Assembly (NCBI GenBank): GCA_023438245.1
Contig: JAEXRD010000029.1
Coordinates: 1 to 26,502 of the forward strand
Length of the DNA stretch: 26,502 bases
From: Pseudomonadota bacterium
Lineage (GTDB): Bacteria; Desulfobacterota; Desulfovibrionia; Desulfovibrionales; Desulfovibrionaceae
Direction: 5' to 3'
Both the position numbers and the translations under genes were made by a program. Positions 7,063 through 18,113 of this stretch are shown here, piece after piece (position 1 is the first letter of the stretch; the number at the start of each line of letters is the position of its first letter). The notes beneath the pieces are model-generated. The model ran no database searches. It saw only the letters and a list, made by a program, of their open reading frames with translations, and was not told the origin of the DNA.

Positions 7063-8274
7063 ATGGGCGACCAGACAAAAGGACAGCCGCGCCAGCCGGA
7101 CTGCGTCCTCTGCGGCTGCTGCCTGGAGGGCTGCCCGCTGCTCGCCTCCACGGGGCGCGAGGAGCTTTCCCCGCGCGCCAAGGCCCTGCTTGCGGGGCCG
7201 AGCAAGGCTTCATTGGGAGCGCTGGACGAGGACGCCGTGGCCGAGCTGGCGGGCCTGTGCCTGGCCTGCGGCCGCTGCGAGAAGCTTTGCCCCCAGGGCG
7301 TGAAGGTGCCGGAGCTGGTGGCCCGCCTGCGGGCGGAGCACCCGCGCTTCCGCCAGTGGCTGTGGAAGCAGTGGATCACCCGGCTGGCCCCGTTCTGGGG
7401 CGCGGCGGCCACGGGCGCGGGGCTGGTTCCTGAAGCGCTGATTCCCTCCAATTTCGGCCTGGCCGTGAAGGGCCTGCGCGGGCTGAAGCCCGGCGGCGGC
7501 CTGCGGCCCTGGCTCACCGTGACCAGCCTGCCCGCCCAGGCCTACCGCGAGAAGCATGGAACCCGGCCCGTGGCCATCTTCCACGGCTGCGTCGGTTCCG
7601 GCCCCAAACGGCGCTGGGCGGACATGGCCGAAGGGCTCATGCGCGGCCTGGGCGCAAATCTCATCACGCCCCGATTTTCCTGCTGCGGCAGCACCCTCGG
7701 CGTGGCCGGGCTGCCCGAGGACCAGAAGCGCGCCCGGCTGGTCAACGTGGCCGCCTGGCGGGGCGCGGGCAGGCCCCTGCTCGCCACCTACTGCGCCACC
7801 TGCCGCAAGGGCCTGCTGGACTATGCCTCGGAAGGGGCCGGAGTTTTCGAGTCCGAGACCGAAGGGGCCGAGTGGAAGGCCTCCATCGCCCCGCTGTCCG
7901 AGCTGTTGACCGGCATGACGGCCAAGACGGGAAAGGGCGCGCCCGCGCTGGTGGCCTGGCACGAGCCCTGCCACGCCCCGAAAAGCGACGCCGAACTGCT
8001 GAAATCCCTGCTGGGCACGCGCCTGCGCGCCCCGGCGGCGGCCAAATGCTGCGGCTTCGGCGGCATCATGCAGCTGGGTGCGCCGGGGCTCTCCGAACAG
8101 GTGGGCGCGGACTGCTGGGCCAGACTTTTGAAGGTCACGGGCTCGGACCAGGCCGGAGAGGTGGTGCCGCCCTATGCGCTCACCTCGTGCAGCGGCTGCG
8201 TCATGCAGCTCCTGGCCACTGCCCGGCCCGGAGCTTCCGCGGGCCACTGGCTGGAGACGCTCCGGCCCGGCTAG
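7063..8274 (+). CDS. Iron-sulfur (CCG domain) subunit of D-lactate/glycolate oxidase
   Basis: Electron-transfer partner of the upstream flavoprotein, comparable to GlcF. The 403-residue product begins with two [4Fe-4S] ferredoxin motifs, C14-C17-C20-C24P and C66-C69-C72-C76P. Two CCG domains follow: one with FSCCGSTLGVAG and ATYCATCRKG, the other with HEPCHAPK, AKCCGFGG and TSCSGC. CCG domains of this kind bind non-cubane clusters in heterodisulfide reductase-like proteins (established knowledge). There is no membrane helix, so it is a cytoplasmic or peripheral protein that must pass electrons to a further acceptor. Its ATG lies one base after the flavoprotein stop, so translation is probably coupled. 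Confidence 0.88.
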   Translation: MGDQTKGQPRQPDCVLCGCCLEGCPLLASTGREELSPRAKALLAGPSKASLGALDEDAVAELAGLCLACGRCEKLCPQGVKVPELVARLRAEHPRFRQWLWKQWITRLAPFWGAAATGAGLVPEALIPSNFGLAVKGLRGLKPGGGLRPWLTVTSLPAQAYREKHGTRPVAIFHGCVGSGPKRRWADMAEGLMRGLGANLITPRFSCCGSTLGVAGLPEDQKRARLVNVAAWRGAGRPLLATYCATCRKGLLDYASEGAGVFESETEGAEWKASIAPLSELLTGMTAKTGKGAPALVAWHEPCHAPKSDAELLKSLLGTRLRAPAAAKCCGFGGIMQLGAPGLSEQVGADCWARLLKVTGSDQAGEVVPPYALTSCSGCVMQLLATARPGASAGHWLETLRPG

Positions 8275-8422
8275 ACGGAATTCTTACGACGCATTTGACG
8301 CCGGGGCCGAAATGACCGAAGAAGGCCCCTGCGCGGTTGAAGGCGATGCCCCGCACAGGCCGCCCGCGCCCAACAGACTGCACCGCTGGCTGCAACTCCG
8401 CGCCAGCCCAGGAGTAACGCCC

Positions 8423-10969
<2,547 letters not shown>

Positions 10970-11023
10970 GCCCGCGCCCACCCGTCGCCGCACCCCCACG
11001 GCGGCGGTCGACAAGGGGGGAGC

Positions 11024-12274
11024 ATGCCTCGCCTGCTCATCGTGGAGGACAGCCACTCCTTCTCCCATATGGTCGCCCAGCGCGTCTCCGGCGAGCTGGG
11101 CTTCCGCTCCGTCGTCACCACCTCCTACGCCGAGACCGCGGAGCTGCTCGCGCGCGACACGGATTTCTTCGCCGCGCTGCTGGACCTGAACCTGCCCGAC
11201 GCCCCCCACGGCGACATCGTGGACATCGTCAACGAACGCGGCATCCCCTCCATCGCCTGCACCGGCGAGGTCAGCGACGAGCTGCGCCAACGCATCTGGG
11301 CCAAGGGCGTGGCCGACTATGTGCTCAAGCAGGGCGAGGAGGACGTGGACTACATCATCGCCCTGCTCTCCCGCCTGCACAAGAACCCCGGGGTCAAGGT
11401 GCTGGTGGTGGACGACTCGCGCAGCGCACGGCACATGCTCACCCGGCTGCTCAGAACCCACCGCTACCAGGTGCTGGAGGCCGCCAACGGGGTCGCCGCC
11501 CTGGCCATGGCCGCGGAGGATCCCGAGATCCGCGTGGTCATCACCGACTACACCATGCCCGCCATGGACGGCTTCGAGCTCACCCGGGGCTTGCGCCGCC
11601 TGCGCGGCCCGGACGACCTGGCCATCATCGGGCTGTCCACCACGGAGTCGCGCTCGCTCTCGGCGCGCTTCCTCAAGAGCGGGGCCAACGACTTTCTGCG
11701 CAAGCCCTTCCTCACCGAGGAATTCTTCACCCGCGTGACCCAGAACGTGGAGCTCTTGGAGCGCATCGCCAGCATCCGCGAGCTGGCCAACCGCGACTTC
11801 CTGACCCGGCTGGGCAACCGCCGCCACTTCTTCACCGCCGGGCAGGCCTTCCTGGACGAGCTGCGCGCCGCCGGGCGCCAGGCGGTGCTGGGCGTGCTGG
11901 ACATCGACCGCTTCAAGACCGTGAACGACACCTGGGGCCACGAGGGCGGCGACACCGTGCTCGTCCATTTCGCGGGCATGCTGCTGGAGCGCTTCGGCCC
12001 GGAGGCCCACGTGGCCCGGCTGGGCGGCGAGGAGTTCTGCGTGCTGGCCCCGGACCTGGAAGAGGCGCAGGCCCTGGAGAGCTTCGAGGCCTTCCGCGCC
12101 CACTGCGCCCAGAACCCGGCCCGCTTCGGCGACGGCCTCATCCCCTTCACCGTCAGCGCCGGGCTGTGCAGCCGGCCTGGGCCCACCCTGGACGACATGC
12201 TGCGCCTGGCCGATCGCGCGCTTTACGCCTCCAAGGCCTGCGGGCGCAACTGCGTGACCCTGGCCGAAAAATAG
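11024..12274 (+). CDS. REC-REC-GGDEF diguanylate cyclase response regulator
   Basis: Predicted phosphorylation-controlled enzyme making c-di-GMP. The 416 residues form two receiver domains and a GGDEF domain. REC1 (1-115) has E8/D9, phospho-acceptor D54, T80 and K102. REC2 (124-240) has D130/D131, D175 (ITDYTMPAMDG) and K227. Both therefore look phosphorylatable. The cyclase domain (about 255-416) starts with RDFLTRLGNRRHF and has an intact active site GGEEF (334-338). The inhibitory RxxD I-site that normally sits just before it is replaced by GPEA, so canonical product feedback is probably absent. A strong GGGGGGAG precedes ATG 11024. No histidine kinase is adjacent. The layout resembles PleD. 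Confidence 0.93.
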   Translation: MPRLLIVEDSHSFSHMVAQRVSGELGFRSVVTTSYAETAELLARDTDFFAALLDLNLPDAPHGDIVDIVNERGIPSIACTGEVSDELRQRIWAKGVADYVLKQGEEDVDYIIALLSRLHKNPGVKVLVVDDSRSARHMLTRLLRTHRYQVLEAANGVAALAMAAEDPEIRVVITDYTMPAMDGFELTRGLRRLRGPDDLAIIGLSTTESRSLSARFLKSGANDFLRKPFLTEEFFTRVTQNVELLERIASIRELANRDFLTRLGNRRHFFTAGQAFLDELRAAGRQAVLGVLDIDRFKTVNDTWGHEGGDTVLVHFAGMLLERFGPEAHVARLGGEEFCVLAPDLEEAQALESFEAFRAHCAQNPARFGDGLIPFTVSAGLCSRPGPTLDDMLRLADRALYASKACGRNCVTLAEK

Positions 12275-12276
12275 CC

Positions 12277-12305
12277 TTGGAAATCGGCCCGGCCTGGGCT
12301 AGCAT
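12277..12305 (+). promoter_or_regulatory. Candidate sigma-70 promoter for argJ
   Basis: TTGGAA (12277-12282) and TAGCAT (12300-12305) are separated by exactly 17 bp. Transcription would begin about 12312, some 48 nt before the argJ start. The -35 overlaps the end of the preceding cyclase gene only by its 3' flank (stop at 12274). The GC-rich spacer resembles that of the chemoreceptor promoter at 20613. Confidence 0.6.
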
Positions 12306-12359
12306 TTTTTCCGGCGGGGCGACCCGCCGCGCATTCCCATGAGCTTTGGAGGACCCAGC

Positions 12360-13544
12360 ATGACCACAGCGCCCAAGGGCTTTTCCTTCGCCGTCGCCGC
12401 GGCCGGCTTCAAGCGCGCCGACCGGTACGACCTCGCCGCCGTCGTCAGCGACCGCCCGGCCACCATCGCCGGGGTGTTCACCACCAACAAGTTCCAGGCC
12501 GCGCCCGTGCTGGTGTGCAAGGACCTGCTGGCGGGGAGCCGCACCGCCCGCGCCGTGCTCGTGAACTCCGGCCAGGCCAACGCCTGCACCGGCGAAGAGG
12601 GCCTGGCCAACTGCCGCGCCACCCTGGACATGGTGGGCAGCGCGCTGGGCCTCGCCCCGGACCAGATCTTCCCCGCCAGCACCGGCGTCATCGGCGCACA
12701 GCTCAAGATGGACCGCTGGGCCGCCGCCGTGCCCGCCCTGGCCGCCAGCCTGGGCCAGGCCGCGCCCACCGACGTCTCCCGGGCCATCATGACCACCGAC
12801 ACCTTTCCCAAGCTCGTCAGCCGCGAGGTGGAGCTCACCGGCGGCACGGTGCGCCTCCTGGGCATGTGCAAGGGCGCGGGCATGATCTGCCCCACCATGG
12901 CCACCATGCTGGGCTTCGTGTTCTGCGACGCCGAGGTCGGGGCCGAGGACTGGCGGGACATGCTGCGCGCCAGCGCGGACAAGAGCTTCAACGCGCTGAC
13001 CATCGACGGCGACACCAGCACCAACGACACGCTCCTGGCCCTGGCGGGCGGCGCCAGCGGCGTCAAGGCCGACGACGCCAAGAGCCTGCGCCTGCTCCGC
13101 CAGGCCCTGCTGGAGATCTGCCAGGAGCTGTCCTACCGCATCGTGCAGGACGCCGAGGGCGGCACCAAGGTGGCGCACATCACCGTGCAGGGCGCCAAAA
13201 GCGCCGCCCAGGCCGAGCTGGCCGCGCGCACCATCGGCAACTCGCCCCTGGTGAAGACCGCGCTGTTCGGCTGCGACCCCAACTGGGGCCGCATCGTGGC
13301 CGCGCTTGGCCGCAGCGGCGCGGACTTCGAGCCCGAGGCCGTGGAGCTCAGAATCGGCGGCATCCTGGTGTTCTCGAAGGGCCAGCCCGCCCCCGTGGAC
13401 CTGGACGCCCTGCTGGCCCCGGCCATGCGCCACCAGGACGTGGAGATCCTGCTCGACCTGCACGCGGGCCACGGCTCGTTCACGCTCTTGGCCTCCGACC
13501 TGACCAAGCGCTACGTCGAGATCAACGCCGACTACAGGACGTAA
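12360..13544 (+). CDS. argJ: Bifunctional glutamate N-acetyltransferase / amino-acid acetyltransferase
   Basis: Catalyses acetyl transfer from N-acetylornithine to glutamate, and often also acetyl-CoA-dependent synthesis of N-acetylglutamate, in arginine synthesis. The 394-residue precursor is the normal length. It contains VFTTNKFQAAPV, LVNSGQANACTG, the self-cleavage segment CKGAGMICPTMATMLGF (chain break expected between Ala and Thr of MATM), FNALTIDGDTSTND, and GCDPNWGRI near the C-terminus. ATG 12360 is preferred over ATG 12339 because TTGGAGGA (12347-12354) lies 5 to 7 nt before it. The cysteine in MICPT is an alternative to the usual small residue. It is followed 4 nt later by an HD-domain gene. 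Whether it is monofunctional cannot be read from sequence. Confidence 0.96.
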   Translation: MTTAPKGFSFAVAAAGFKRADRYDLAAVVSDRPATIAGVFTTNKFQAAPVLVCKDLLAGSRTARAVLVNSGQANACTGEEGLANCRATLDMVGSALGLAPDQIFPASTGVIGAQLKMDRWAAAVPALAASLGQAAPTDVSRAIMTTDTFPKLVSREVELTGGTVRLLGMCKGAGMICPTMATMLGFVFCDAEVGAEDWRDMLRASADKSFNALTIDGDTSTNDTLLALAGGASGVKADDAKSLRLLRQALLEICQELSYRIVQDAEGGTKVAHITVQGAKSAAQAELAARTIGNSPLVKTALFGCDPNWGRIVAALGRSGADFEPEAVELRIGGILVFSKGQPAPVDLDALLAPAMRHQDVEILLDLHAGHGSFTLLASDLTKRYVEINADYRT

Positions 13545-13548
13545 GCCC

Positions 13549-14217
13549 ATGTCGCGGCTGAAAAAACGCACCCGGCTCACGCGCCTGGCCGACTTCGTGC
13601 ACGAGTGCGGCATGCTCCGGCGCACCCCGCGCTCCGGCTACCAGTTCCTGGGCACCGGCCAGGAAAACGTGGCCGAGCACAGCTTCCGCACCGCGGCCAT
13701 CGGCTTCGTGCTGGGAACCATGGCCAAGGACGCCGGGCAGGACGTGGACGCCCGCCACGTGGCCATGCTCTGCCTGTTCCACGACCTGCACGAGGCCCGC
13801 ACCGGCGACTTCAACTACGTCAACCGCATCTACAACTCCAGCACCCGCACCCAGGCCCTGGCCGACTGCCTGGCGGGCACCGGCCTGTCCGGGGCGCTGA
13901 TGCCCCTGTGGGAGGAGCTGGAGAAGACCGAGACCCCGGAGGCCATGCTGGCCCAGGACGCCGACCAGCTCGACCTCATGGCCAACCTGAAGGAACAGAG
14001 CGACCTGGGCAACAAGTACGCCGACAAGTGGCTGGCCGCCGCGGTGCAGCGCCTGCGCACGCCCCAGGGCCAGGAGCTGGGCCGGGCCATCATGGAGACC
14101 GACCACACCGACTGGTGGTTCCTGGGTCCGGACGAGAGCTGGTGGACCCGCAAGAACGGCTCGCGCAAGGACCTGCCCAAGGTCGAGGTCGCCGGTCCCG
14201 GCGAGGACGGCCAATAG
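13549..14217 (+). CDS. HD-domain phosphohydrolase, YfbR/HDDC2-like
   Basis: Predicted metal-dependent phosphohydrolase acting on nucleotides. E. coli YfbR is a 5'-deoxynucleotidase (family knowledge); the substrate here is unproved. In 222 residues the HD signature is complete: H44 (ENVAEHSFR), H78-D79 (CLFHDLHEARTGDF) and D137 (QDADQLDLM). The length and the final WWF segment fit the HD_3 family. The C-terminal 30 residues are charged and probably disordered. The start lies 4 nt after the argJ stop, so it is cotranscribed with argJ, although no functional link to arginine synthesis is evident. Confidence 0.87.
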   Translation: MSRLKKRTRLTRLADFVHECGMLRRTPRSGYQFLGTGQENVAEHSFRTAAIGFVLGTMAKDAGQDVDARHVAMLCLFHDLHEARTGDFNYVNRIYNSSTRTQALADCLAGTGLSGALMPLWEELEKTETPEAMLAQDADQLDLMANLKEQSDLGNKYADKWLAAAVQRLRTPQGQELGRAIMETDHTDWWFLGPDESWWTRKNGSRKDLPKVEVAGPGEDGQ

Positions 14218-14280
14218 CCTACCGCCCCGGTCGGGCTATGACGTTTTTGTTTAAAATTGCGGAGCGGCGCTGGCCCACCC

Positions 14281-14309
14281 TTGCGGGGCCTGGGCCGGTG
14301 TGCTACGAA
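14281..14309 (+). promoter_or_regulatory. Candidate sigma-70 promoter for the mla operon
   Basis: TTGCGG (14281-14286) and TACGAA (14304-14309) are separated by 17 bp, with TG one base before the -10 (extended -10 form). A start near 14316 would give a leader of about 65 nt before mlaE. The leader contains a small GC hairpin (about 14319-14332) followed by GTTTTT, which might pause transcription. Confidence 0.45.
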
Positions 14310-14380
14310 TACGGACGCCGCCGCCCGGCGGATGGGTGTTTTTCGCCCCGGGCGGCCACGTGAGGAGGAGACGGGAACAC

Positions 14381-15187
14381 ATGATCGAGGCTCGACGCGA
14401 GACCCTTTCGCCCGTTGCCCGGCTGGGTGCGGCCACGCTGCGCACGCTGGGCGACATGGGCGCCATGTTCCTGTTCCTCATGGAGGCCTGCGGGCGCGTG
14501 TTCTCCTCCTGGGGACAGTTCCCCAAGACCGTGCGCCAAGTCTACTTCATCGGCGTCAAGTCCGTCACCGTCATCACGCTCATCAGCCTGTTCACCGGCA
14601 TGGTCATCGGCCTGCAGATGTACTACGCCCTGGCCAAGTTCGGGGCCGAGGGCTTCCTGGGCGCGGCGGTGAGCCTGTCGCTGGTGCGCGAGCTGGGCCC
14701 CGTCTTGACCGCCATCATGATCACCGGCCGGGCCGGGTCCTCCATGACCGCCGAGATCGGCGTCATGCGCATCACCGAGCAGGTGGACGCCCTTCGCGTC
14801 ATGGACATCAACCCCGTGGGCTACCTGGTCAGCCCCAAGCTGGCCGCCAGCATCATCTGCTTCCCCATCCTCACCGCCTTCTTCGACCTGGTGGGCATGC
14901 TGGGCGGCTACCTCACCGGCGTGCTGCTTCTGGGCGGCAACTCCGGCGTGTATTTCTACCGCATCACCGCCTACCTCACCAGCCGCGACGTGTCCGGCGG
15001 GTTCATCAAGTCGCTGGTGTTCGCCGTGGTGGTGTGCACGGTGTGCTGCTTCATGGGCTACTTCACGCACATGCGCCGCGACTCCGTCGGGCCCGAGGCC
15101 GTGAGCCAGGCCACCACCTCCGCCGTGGTCGCCTCCTGCGTGCTCATCCTGCTGTCCGACTACGTGCTCACCTCCATCCTGTTCTAA
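14381..15187 (+). CDS. mlaE: Phospholipid ABC transporter permease MlaE
   Basis: Inner-membrane permease of the Mla (maintenance of lipid asymmetry) transporter. The 268 residues contain the typical run: a first helix after SVTVITLISLFTGMVIGLQMYYAL, the cytoplasmic EQ loop with SLVRELGPVLTAIMITGRAGSSMTAEIG and EQVDALRVM, then membrane segments at SPKLAASIICFPILTAFFDLVG and three more to the C-terminus. ATG 14381 follows GAGGAGGAG (14362-14370). The frame opens further upstream, but that part looks untranslated. It is the first gene of mlaE-F-D-C-A, with 21 nt to mlaF. Confidence 0.95.
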   Translation: MIEARRETLSPVARLGAATLRTLGDMGAMFLFLMEACGRVFSSWGQFPKTVRQVYFIGVKSVTVITLISLFTGMVIGLQMYYALAKFGAEGFLGAAVSLSLVRELGPVLTAIMITGRAGSSMTAEIGVMRITEQVDALRVMDINPVGYLVSPKLAASIICFPILTAFFDLVGMLGGYLTGVLLLGGNSGVYFYRITAYLTSRDVSGGFIKSLVFAVVVCTVCCFMGYFTHMRRDSVGPEAVSQATTSAVVASCVLILLSDYVLTSILF

Positions 15188-15208
15188 GCCCGGAGAGAGA
15201 CGCCGACC

Positions 15209-16039
15209 ATGTTCGAAAACGCTCCAGACATACGCCTTGAAGGCCTCTCCATCGGCTACGGGGAGCGCGTGGTGGTGTCCGGCATCGACGTGACCCTGCC
15301 CGGCGGCAAGATTTCCGTCATCCTGGGCGGCTCGGGCTGCGGCAAGTCCACCCTGCTCAAGCACATCCTCATGCTCCATCCCGCCCTGGCCGGGCGCATC
15401 ACCATCGGCCAGCACGACCTGGCCACGCTGGACCGCCGGGGCATGCACTGCCTGCGCCAGCGCATGGGCGTGCTGTTCCAGGACGGCGCGCTCCTGGGCT
15501 CGCTGACCCTGGGGGACAACGTGGCCCTGCCCCTGCGCGAGCACACCAGGCTTTCGGAGAAGGACATCCACGAGCGCGTGCTGGCCAAGCTGGGGCTGGT
15601 GGGGCTGGAGGACTTCGTCGACTACTACCCCAACGAGCTCTCCGGCGGCATGCGCAAGCGCGCGGGCCTGGCCCGGGGCATGGTCATGGACCCGCCGCTG
15701 CTCTTTTGCGACGAGCCCACCAGCGGCCTGGACCCCGTCACCGCCGCGGAGCTGGACCAGCTGTTGCTGGAGCTCAAGCGCCGCAGCGAGATGACCATGG
15801 TGGTGGTCAGCCACGACCTGGACAGCATGCGCACCATCGCCGACCACGTGGTGGTGCTGGGCGATGGCCGGGTGCTGTATGGCGGCGGCCTGGCCGAGCT
15901 GGAGGCCACCGGCGACGACTACCTGCGCCGTTTCCTGGACCGCAAGGCCGAGGAGCGCACCAGCCCGAGGCTGACCCTGCCGCCGCTGGACCTGGGAATG
16001 ATGAAACGCGACTGCTCCAAGTACCGGGGCGGGGAATGA
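15209..16039 (+). CDS. mlaF: Phospholipid ABC transporter ATP-binding protein MlaF
   Basis: ATPase driving MlaE. The 276-residue protein has Walker A LGGSGCGKST, the Q-loop LFQDGALLGSLT typical of MlaF, the signature LSGGMRKRAGLARGM, Walker B LLFCDEPTSGLDP, and the switch histidine in VVVSHD. The C-terminal tail (RKAEERTSPRLTLPPLDL and onward) goes beyond the nucleotide-binding core. No STAS-domain MlaB gene, which stabilises MlaF in E. coli, is found in the operon. It lies between mlaE and mlaD with short gaps and an AGAGAG-rich ribosome binding region. Confidence 0.95.
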   Translation: MFENAPDIRLEGLSIGYGERVVVSGIDVTLPGGKISVILGGSGCGKSTLLKHILMLHPALAGRITIGQHDLATLDRRGMHCLRQRMGVLFQDGALLGSLTLGDNVALPLREHTRLSEKDIHERVLAKLGLVGLEDFVDYYPNELSGGMRKRAGLARGMVMDPPLLFCDEPTSGLDPVTAAELDQLLLELKRRSEMTMVVVSHDLDSMRTIADHVVVLGDGRVLYGGGLAELEATGDDYLRRFLDRKAEERTSPRLTLPPLDLGMMKRDCSKYRGGE

Positions 16040-16067
16040 CCCCGGCCCCCTGCCCGAAGCGAGGTGC

Positions 16068-16514
16068 ATGATGAAGAAATACTCCAAGGAAACGCAGGTC
16101 GGCATTTTCGTGCTGCTGGGCTTCGTGGCCATCGCCTACATGAGCGTCAAGCTCGGCAACGTGCACCTGTTCGGCGACGACAACTACACCATCAAGGCCA
16201 AATTCAACGACGTCACCGGGCTCAAGGTCAACGCGCCGGTGCAGATGTACGGCGTGGAAATGGGCTTCGTGGAGAAGATCGGCATAGACCAGGCCTCGGG
16301 CATGAGCGAAGTCACCCTCAAGATCCGCAAGGACATCAAGCTCACCGACGACACCATCGCCTCGGTGAAGACCAGCGGGCTTATCGGCGACAAGTACATC
16401 AAGCTCTCCCGCGGCGGAGGCGAGGCCATCGCCGCCGGCGCTGTGCTGAGGGACACGGAATCATCTGTTGACCTGGAAGAATTAATCAGTAAGTATGTTT
16501 TCGGCGGCGTGTAA
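16068..16514 (+). CDS. mlaD: MCE-domain phospholipid-binding protein MlaD
   Basis: Periplasmic substrate-binding ring subunit anchored by one N-terminal helix (GIFVLLGFVAIAYMSVKLG, residues 12-30). The MCE domain (about 38-120) has YTIKAKFNDVTGLKVNAPVQMYGV and SGLIGDKYIKL. The final helix LEELISKYVFGG corresponds to the pore-forming C-terminal helix of the hexamer. At 148 residues it is shorter than the E. coli protein (183) but has all core elements. Start may be Met1 (16068) or Met2 (16071). Neighbours are mlaF (28 nt upstream) and mlaC (38 nt downstream). Confidence 0.94.
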   Translation: MMKKYSKETQVGIFVLLGFVAIAYMSVKLGNVHLFGDDNYTIKAKFNDVTGLKVNAPVQMYGVEMGFVEKIGIDQASGMSEVTLKIRKDIKLTDDTIASVKTSGLIGDKYIKLSRGGGEAIAAGAVLRDTESSVDLEELISKYVFGGV

Positions 16515-16552
16515 AGGCGCCGTCTATCCTCTTTGGCGCAGGGTGGAAGTCC

Positions 16553-17179
16553 ATGAGCAAATTCATCAAGATTTTTGGTGCGTTGGCCCTTGTCGCCTGC
16601 ATGGCGACCGGGGCCTTTGCAGGTGAGCCGCAGGACCGCCTGAAGAACGGCATCGACAAGGTCATCGCCGTCCTTTCCGACAAATCCCTGGCCGTTCCGG
16701 CCAAGAAGGCCGAGCGCCAGCAGAAGCTGCGCTCCGTGGCCGACGGCTTTTTCGACTGGCGCGAGCTGTCCCGCCGCGCCGCCGCCGAGCACTGGGCCAA
16801 GTTCTCGCCCAAGCAGCAGGACGACTTCGTGACCTCCTTCTCCGAGCTTCTGCAGAAGACCTACATCCGCAAGCTGGAGAAGTACAACAACGAGAAGGTC
16901 AACTACATCAAGGAACAGGTTGAGGGGAACCAGGCCTTCATCAACACCGAGGTGGTGATGAAGGACAAGAAGATCCCCATCAACTACATCATGATCAAGC
17001 GCGACCAGTGGCTGGTGTACGACGTCTCCGTCGAGGGCGTGAGCCTGGTGAAGAACTACCGCACCCAGTTCACCAAGGTGCTCACCAAGGAATCCCCCGA
17101 CGCCCTGCTTGGCCGCATCAAGGACAAGATCAAGGCGCTGGACGAGGGCCAGAACGTGGACGACGCGGTGGCCAAGTAA
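16553..17179 (+). CDS. mlaC: Periplasmic phospholipid shuttle protein MlaC
   Basis: Soluble carrier moving phospholipid between the outer-membrane MlaA complex and MlaFED. The 208 residues begin with a Sec signal peptide (KFIKIFGALALVACMATGAFA, cleavage predicted after residue 23, AFA|GEP). The Tol-tol_Ttg2 fold follows, with RSVADGFFDWRELSRRAAAEHWAKFSPKQQDDFVTSF, and the conserved WLVYDVSVEGVSLVKNYRTQF near the C-terminus. The cysteine in the signal region is inside the hydrophobic core, not a lipobox. Ribosome binding region GGGTGGAAG is 5 to 6 nt before ATG 16553. Confidence 0.95.
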   Translation: MSKFIKIFGALALVACMATGAFAGEPQDRLKNGIDKVIAVLSDKSLAVPAKKAERQQKLRSVADGFFDWRELSRRAAAEHWAKFSPKQQDDFVTSFSELLQKTYIRKLEKYNNEKVNYIKEQVEGNQAFINTEVVMKDKKIPINYIMIKRDQWLVYDVSVEGVSLVKNYRTQFTKVLTKESPDALLGRIKDKIKALDEGQNVDDAVAK

Positions 17180-17213
17180 GGCCCCCCGCGCACAACACAG
17201 GCGGAACACTCGC

Positions 17214-18083
17214 ATGAAGAAGATCCTGCGCACCCTGCTGCCCGTGCTGGCCCTGGCGCTGCTGGCCCAGGCCCTGCTGGCCGGGTCCGCCCTGGCCGCG
17301 GCCAAGGCGGCCAAGGCCAAACCGGCCTCCCCAGCCATGGAGGCCCAGGCGGCCCCCACCTCCGGCCCCAGCCTGCTGGCCTACGGTGACGAGGACATCT
17401 GGGACGAGAACGGCCAGCTCATCAAGAAGGACCAGCTGGGCAAGGGCATCGGCGGCGGCGACGCAGCGGCCATGACCCCGGACCCCTTCGAGGGCTGGAA
17501 CCGCTTCTGGTTCGGCTTCAACGACAAGCTCTACTTCTGGGCCCTGAAGCCCGTGGCCCAGGGCTACGGCTACGTCGTGCCCGAGCGCCCGCGCCTGTGG
17601 GTGCAGAACTTCTTCCACAACCTCATGTATCCCGTGCGCTTCGTCAGCCTCGTGCTCCAGGGCAAGCCCGACGCCGCCGCCGTGGAGACCTCCCGCTTCA
17701 TCACCAACACCGCCTTCGGCCTCGGCGGCCTGGGCGACATCGCCGGCGACCTCAAGCCCTACAAGCCCATTCCCAGCACCGAGCAGGACCTGGGCCTGAC
17801 CTTCGGCTACTGGGGCGTGGACAACGGCATGTACCTGGTGTGGCCCTTCATCGGCCCCTCCAGCGCGCGCGACACCGTGGGCTACGCGGGCGACTACTTC
17901 CTGACCCCGGCCAGCTACATCAATCCCTGGTACTGGTCCGTGGCCGCCAAGGGCTACGAGAAGGTCAACGCCATCAGCTTCCGCATCGGCGACTACGAAG
18001 CCGTGAAGGAGGCCTCGCTGGACCCGTACGAGGCCGTGCGCGACGGCTACCTGCGCATGCGCTTCAAGAAGATGAACGACTAG
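17214..18083 (+). CDS. mlaA: MlaA/VacJ-family outer-membrane phospholipid protein, no lipobox
   Basis: MlaA removes phospholipid from the outer leaflet of the outer membrane and hands it to MlaC. The VacJ domain (about residues 88-285) starts with DPFEGWNRFWFGFNDKLY and contains NFFHNLMYPVRFVS, SRFITNTAFGLGGLGDIA, EQDLGLTFGYWGV, YLVWPFIGPSSARDTVG and LDPYEAVRDGYLRMR. The usual MlaA is a lipoprotein. This 289-residue product has no cysteine anywhere and instead a signal-peptidase-I-type leader (cleavage near residue 28, ALA|A), then an Ala/Lys/Pro-rich and acidic linker (about 29-87). ATG 17214 was chosen because the signal peptide starts there. Last mla gene of the run. Confidence 0.92.
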   Translation: MKKILRTLLPVLALALLAQALLAGSALAAAKAAKAKPASPAMEAQAAPTSGPSLLAYGDEDIWDENGQLIKKDQLGKGIGGGDAAAMTPDPFEGWNRFWFGFNDKLYFWALKPVAQGYGYVVPERPRLWVQNFFHNLMYPVRFVSLVLQGKPDAAAVETSRFITNTAFGLGGLGDIAGDLKPYKPIPSTEQDLGLTFGYWGVDNGMYLVWPFIGPSSARDTVGYAGDYFLTPASYINPWYWSVAAKGYEKVNAISFRIGDYEAVKEASLDPYEAVRDGYLRMRFKKMND

Positions 18084-18113
18084 CTTCCGCCGACGGCCCC
18101 TGGAGTCCTGTTC

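Noticed and set aside
8174..8422. N-terminal extension of secA, with ATG at 8312
   Set aside because: The added residues do not resemble SecA and lack a ribosome binding site, whereas ATG 8423 has AGGAG and gives the canonical N-terminus. No secM-like arrest motif is apparent.
12313..12328. Hairpin GGCGGG-GCGA-CCCGCC as terminator of the cyclase gene
   Set aside because: The T run lies before, not after, the stem, and the hairpin is downstream of the argJ -10, so it is more likely leader sequence.
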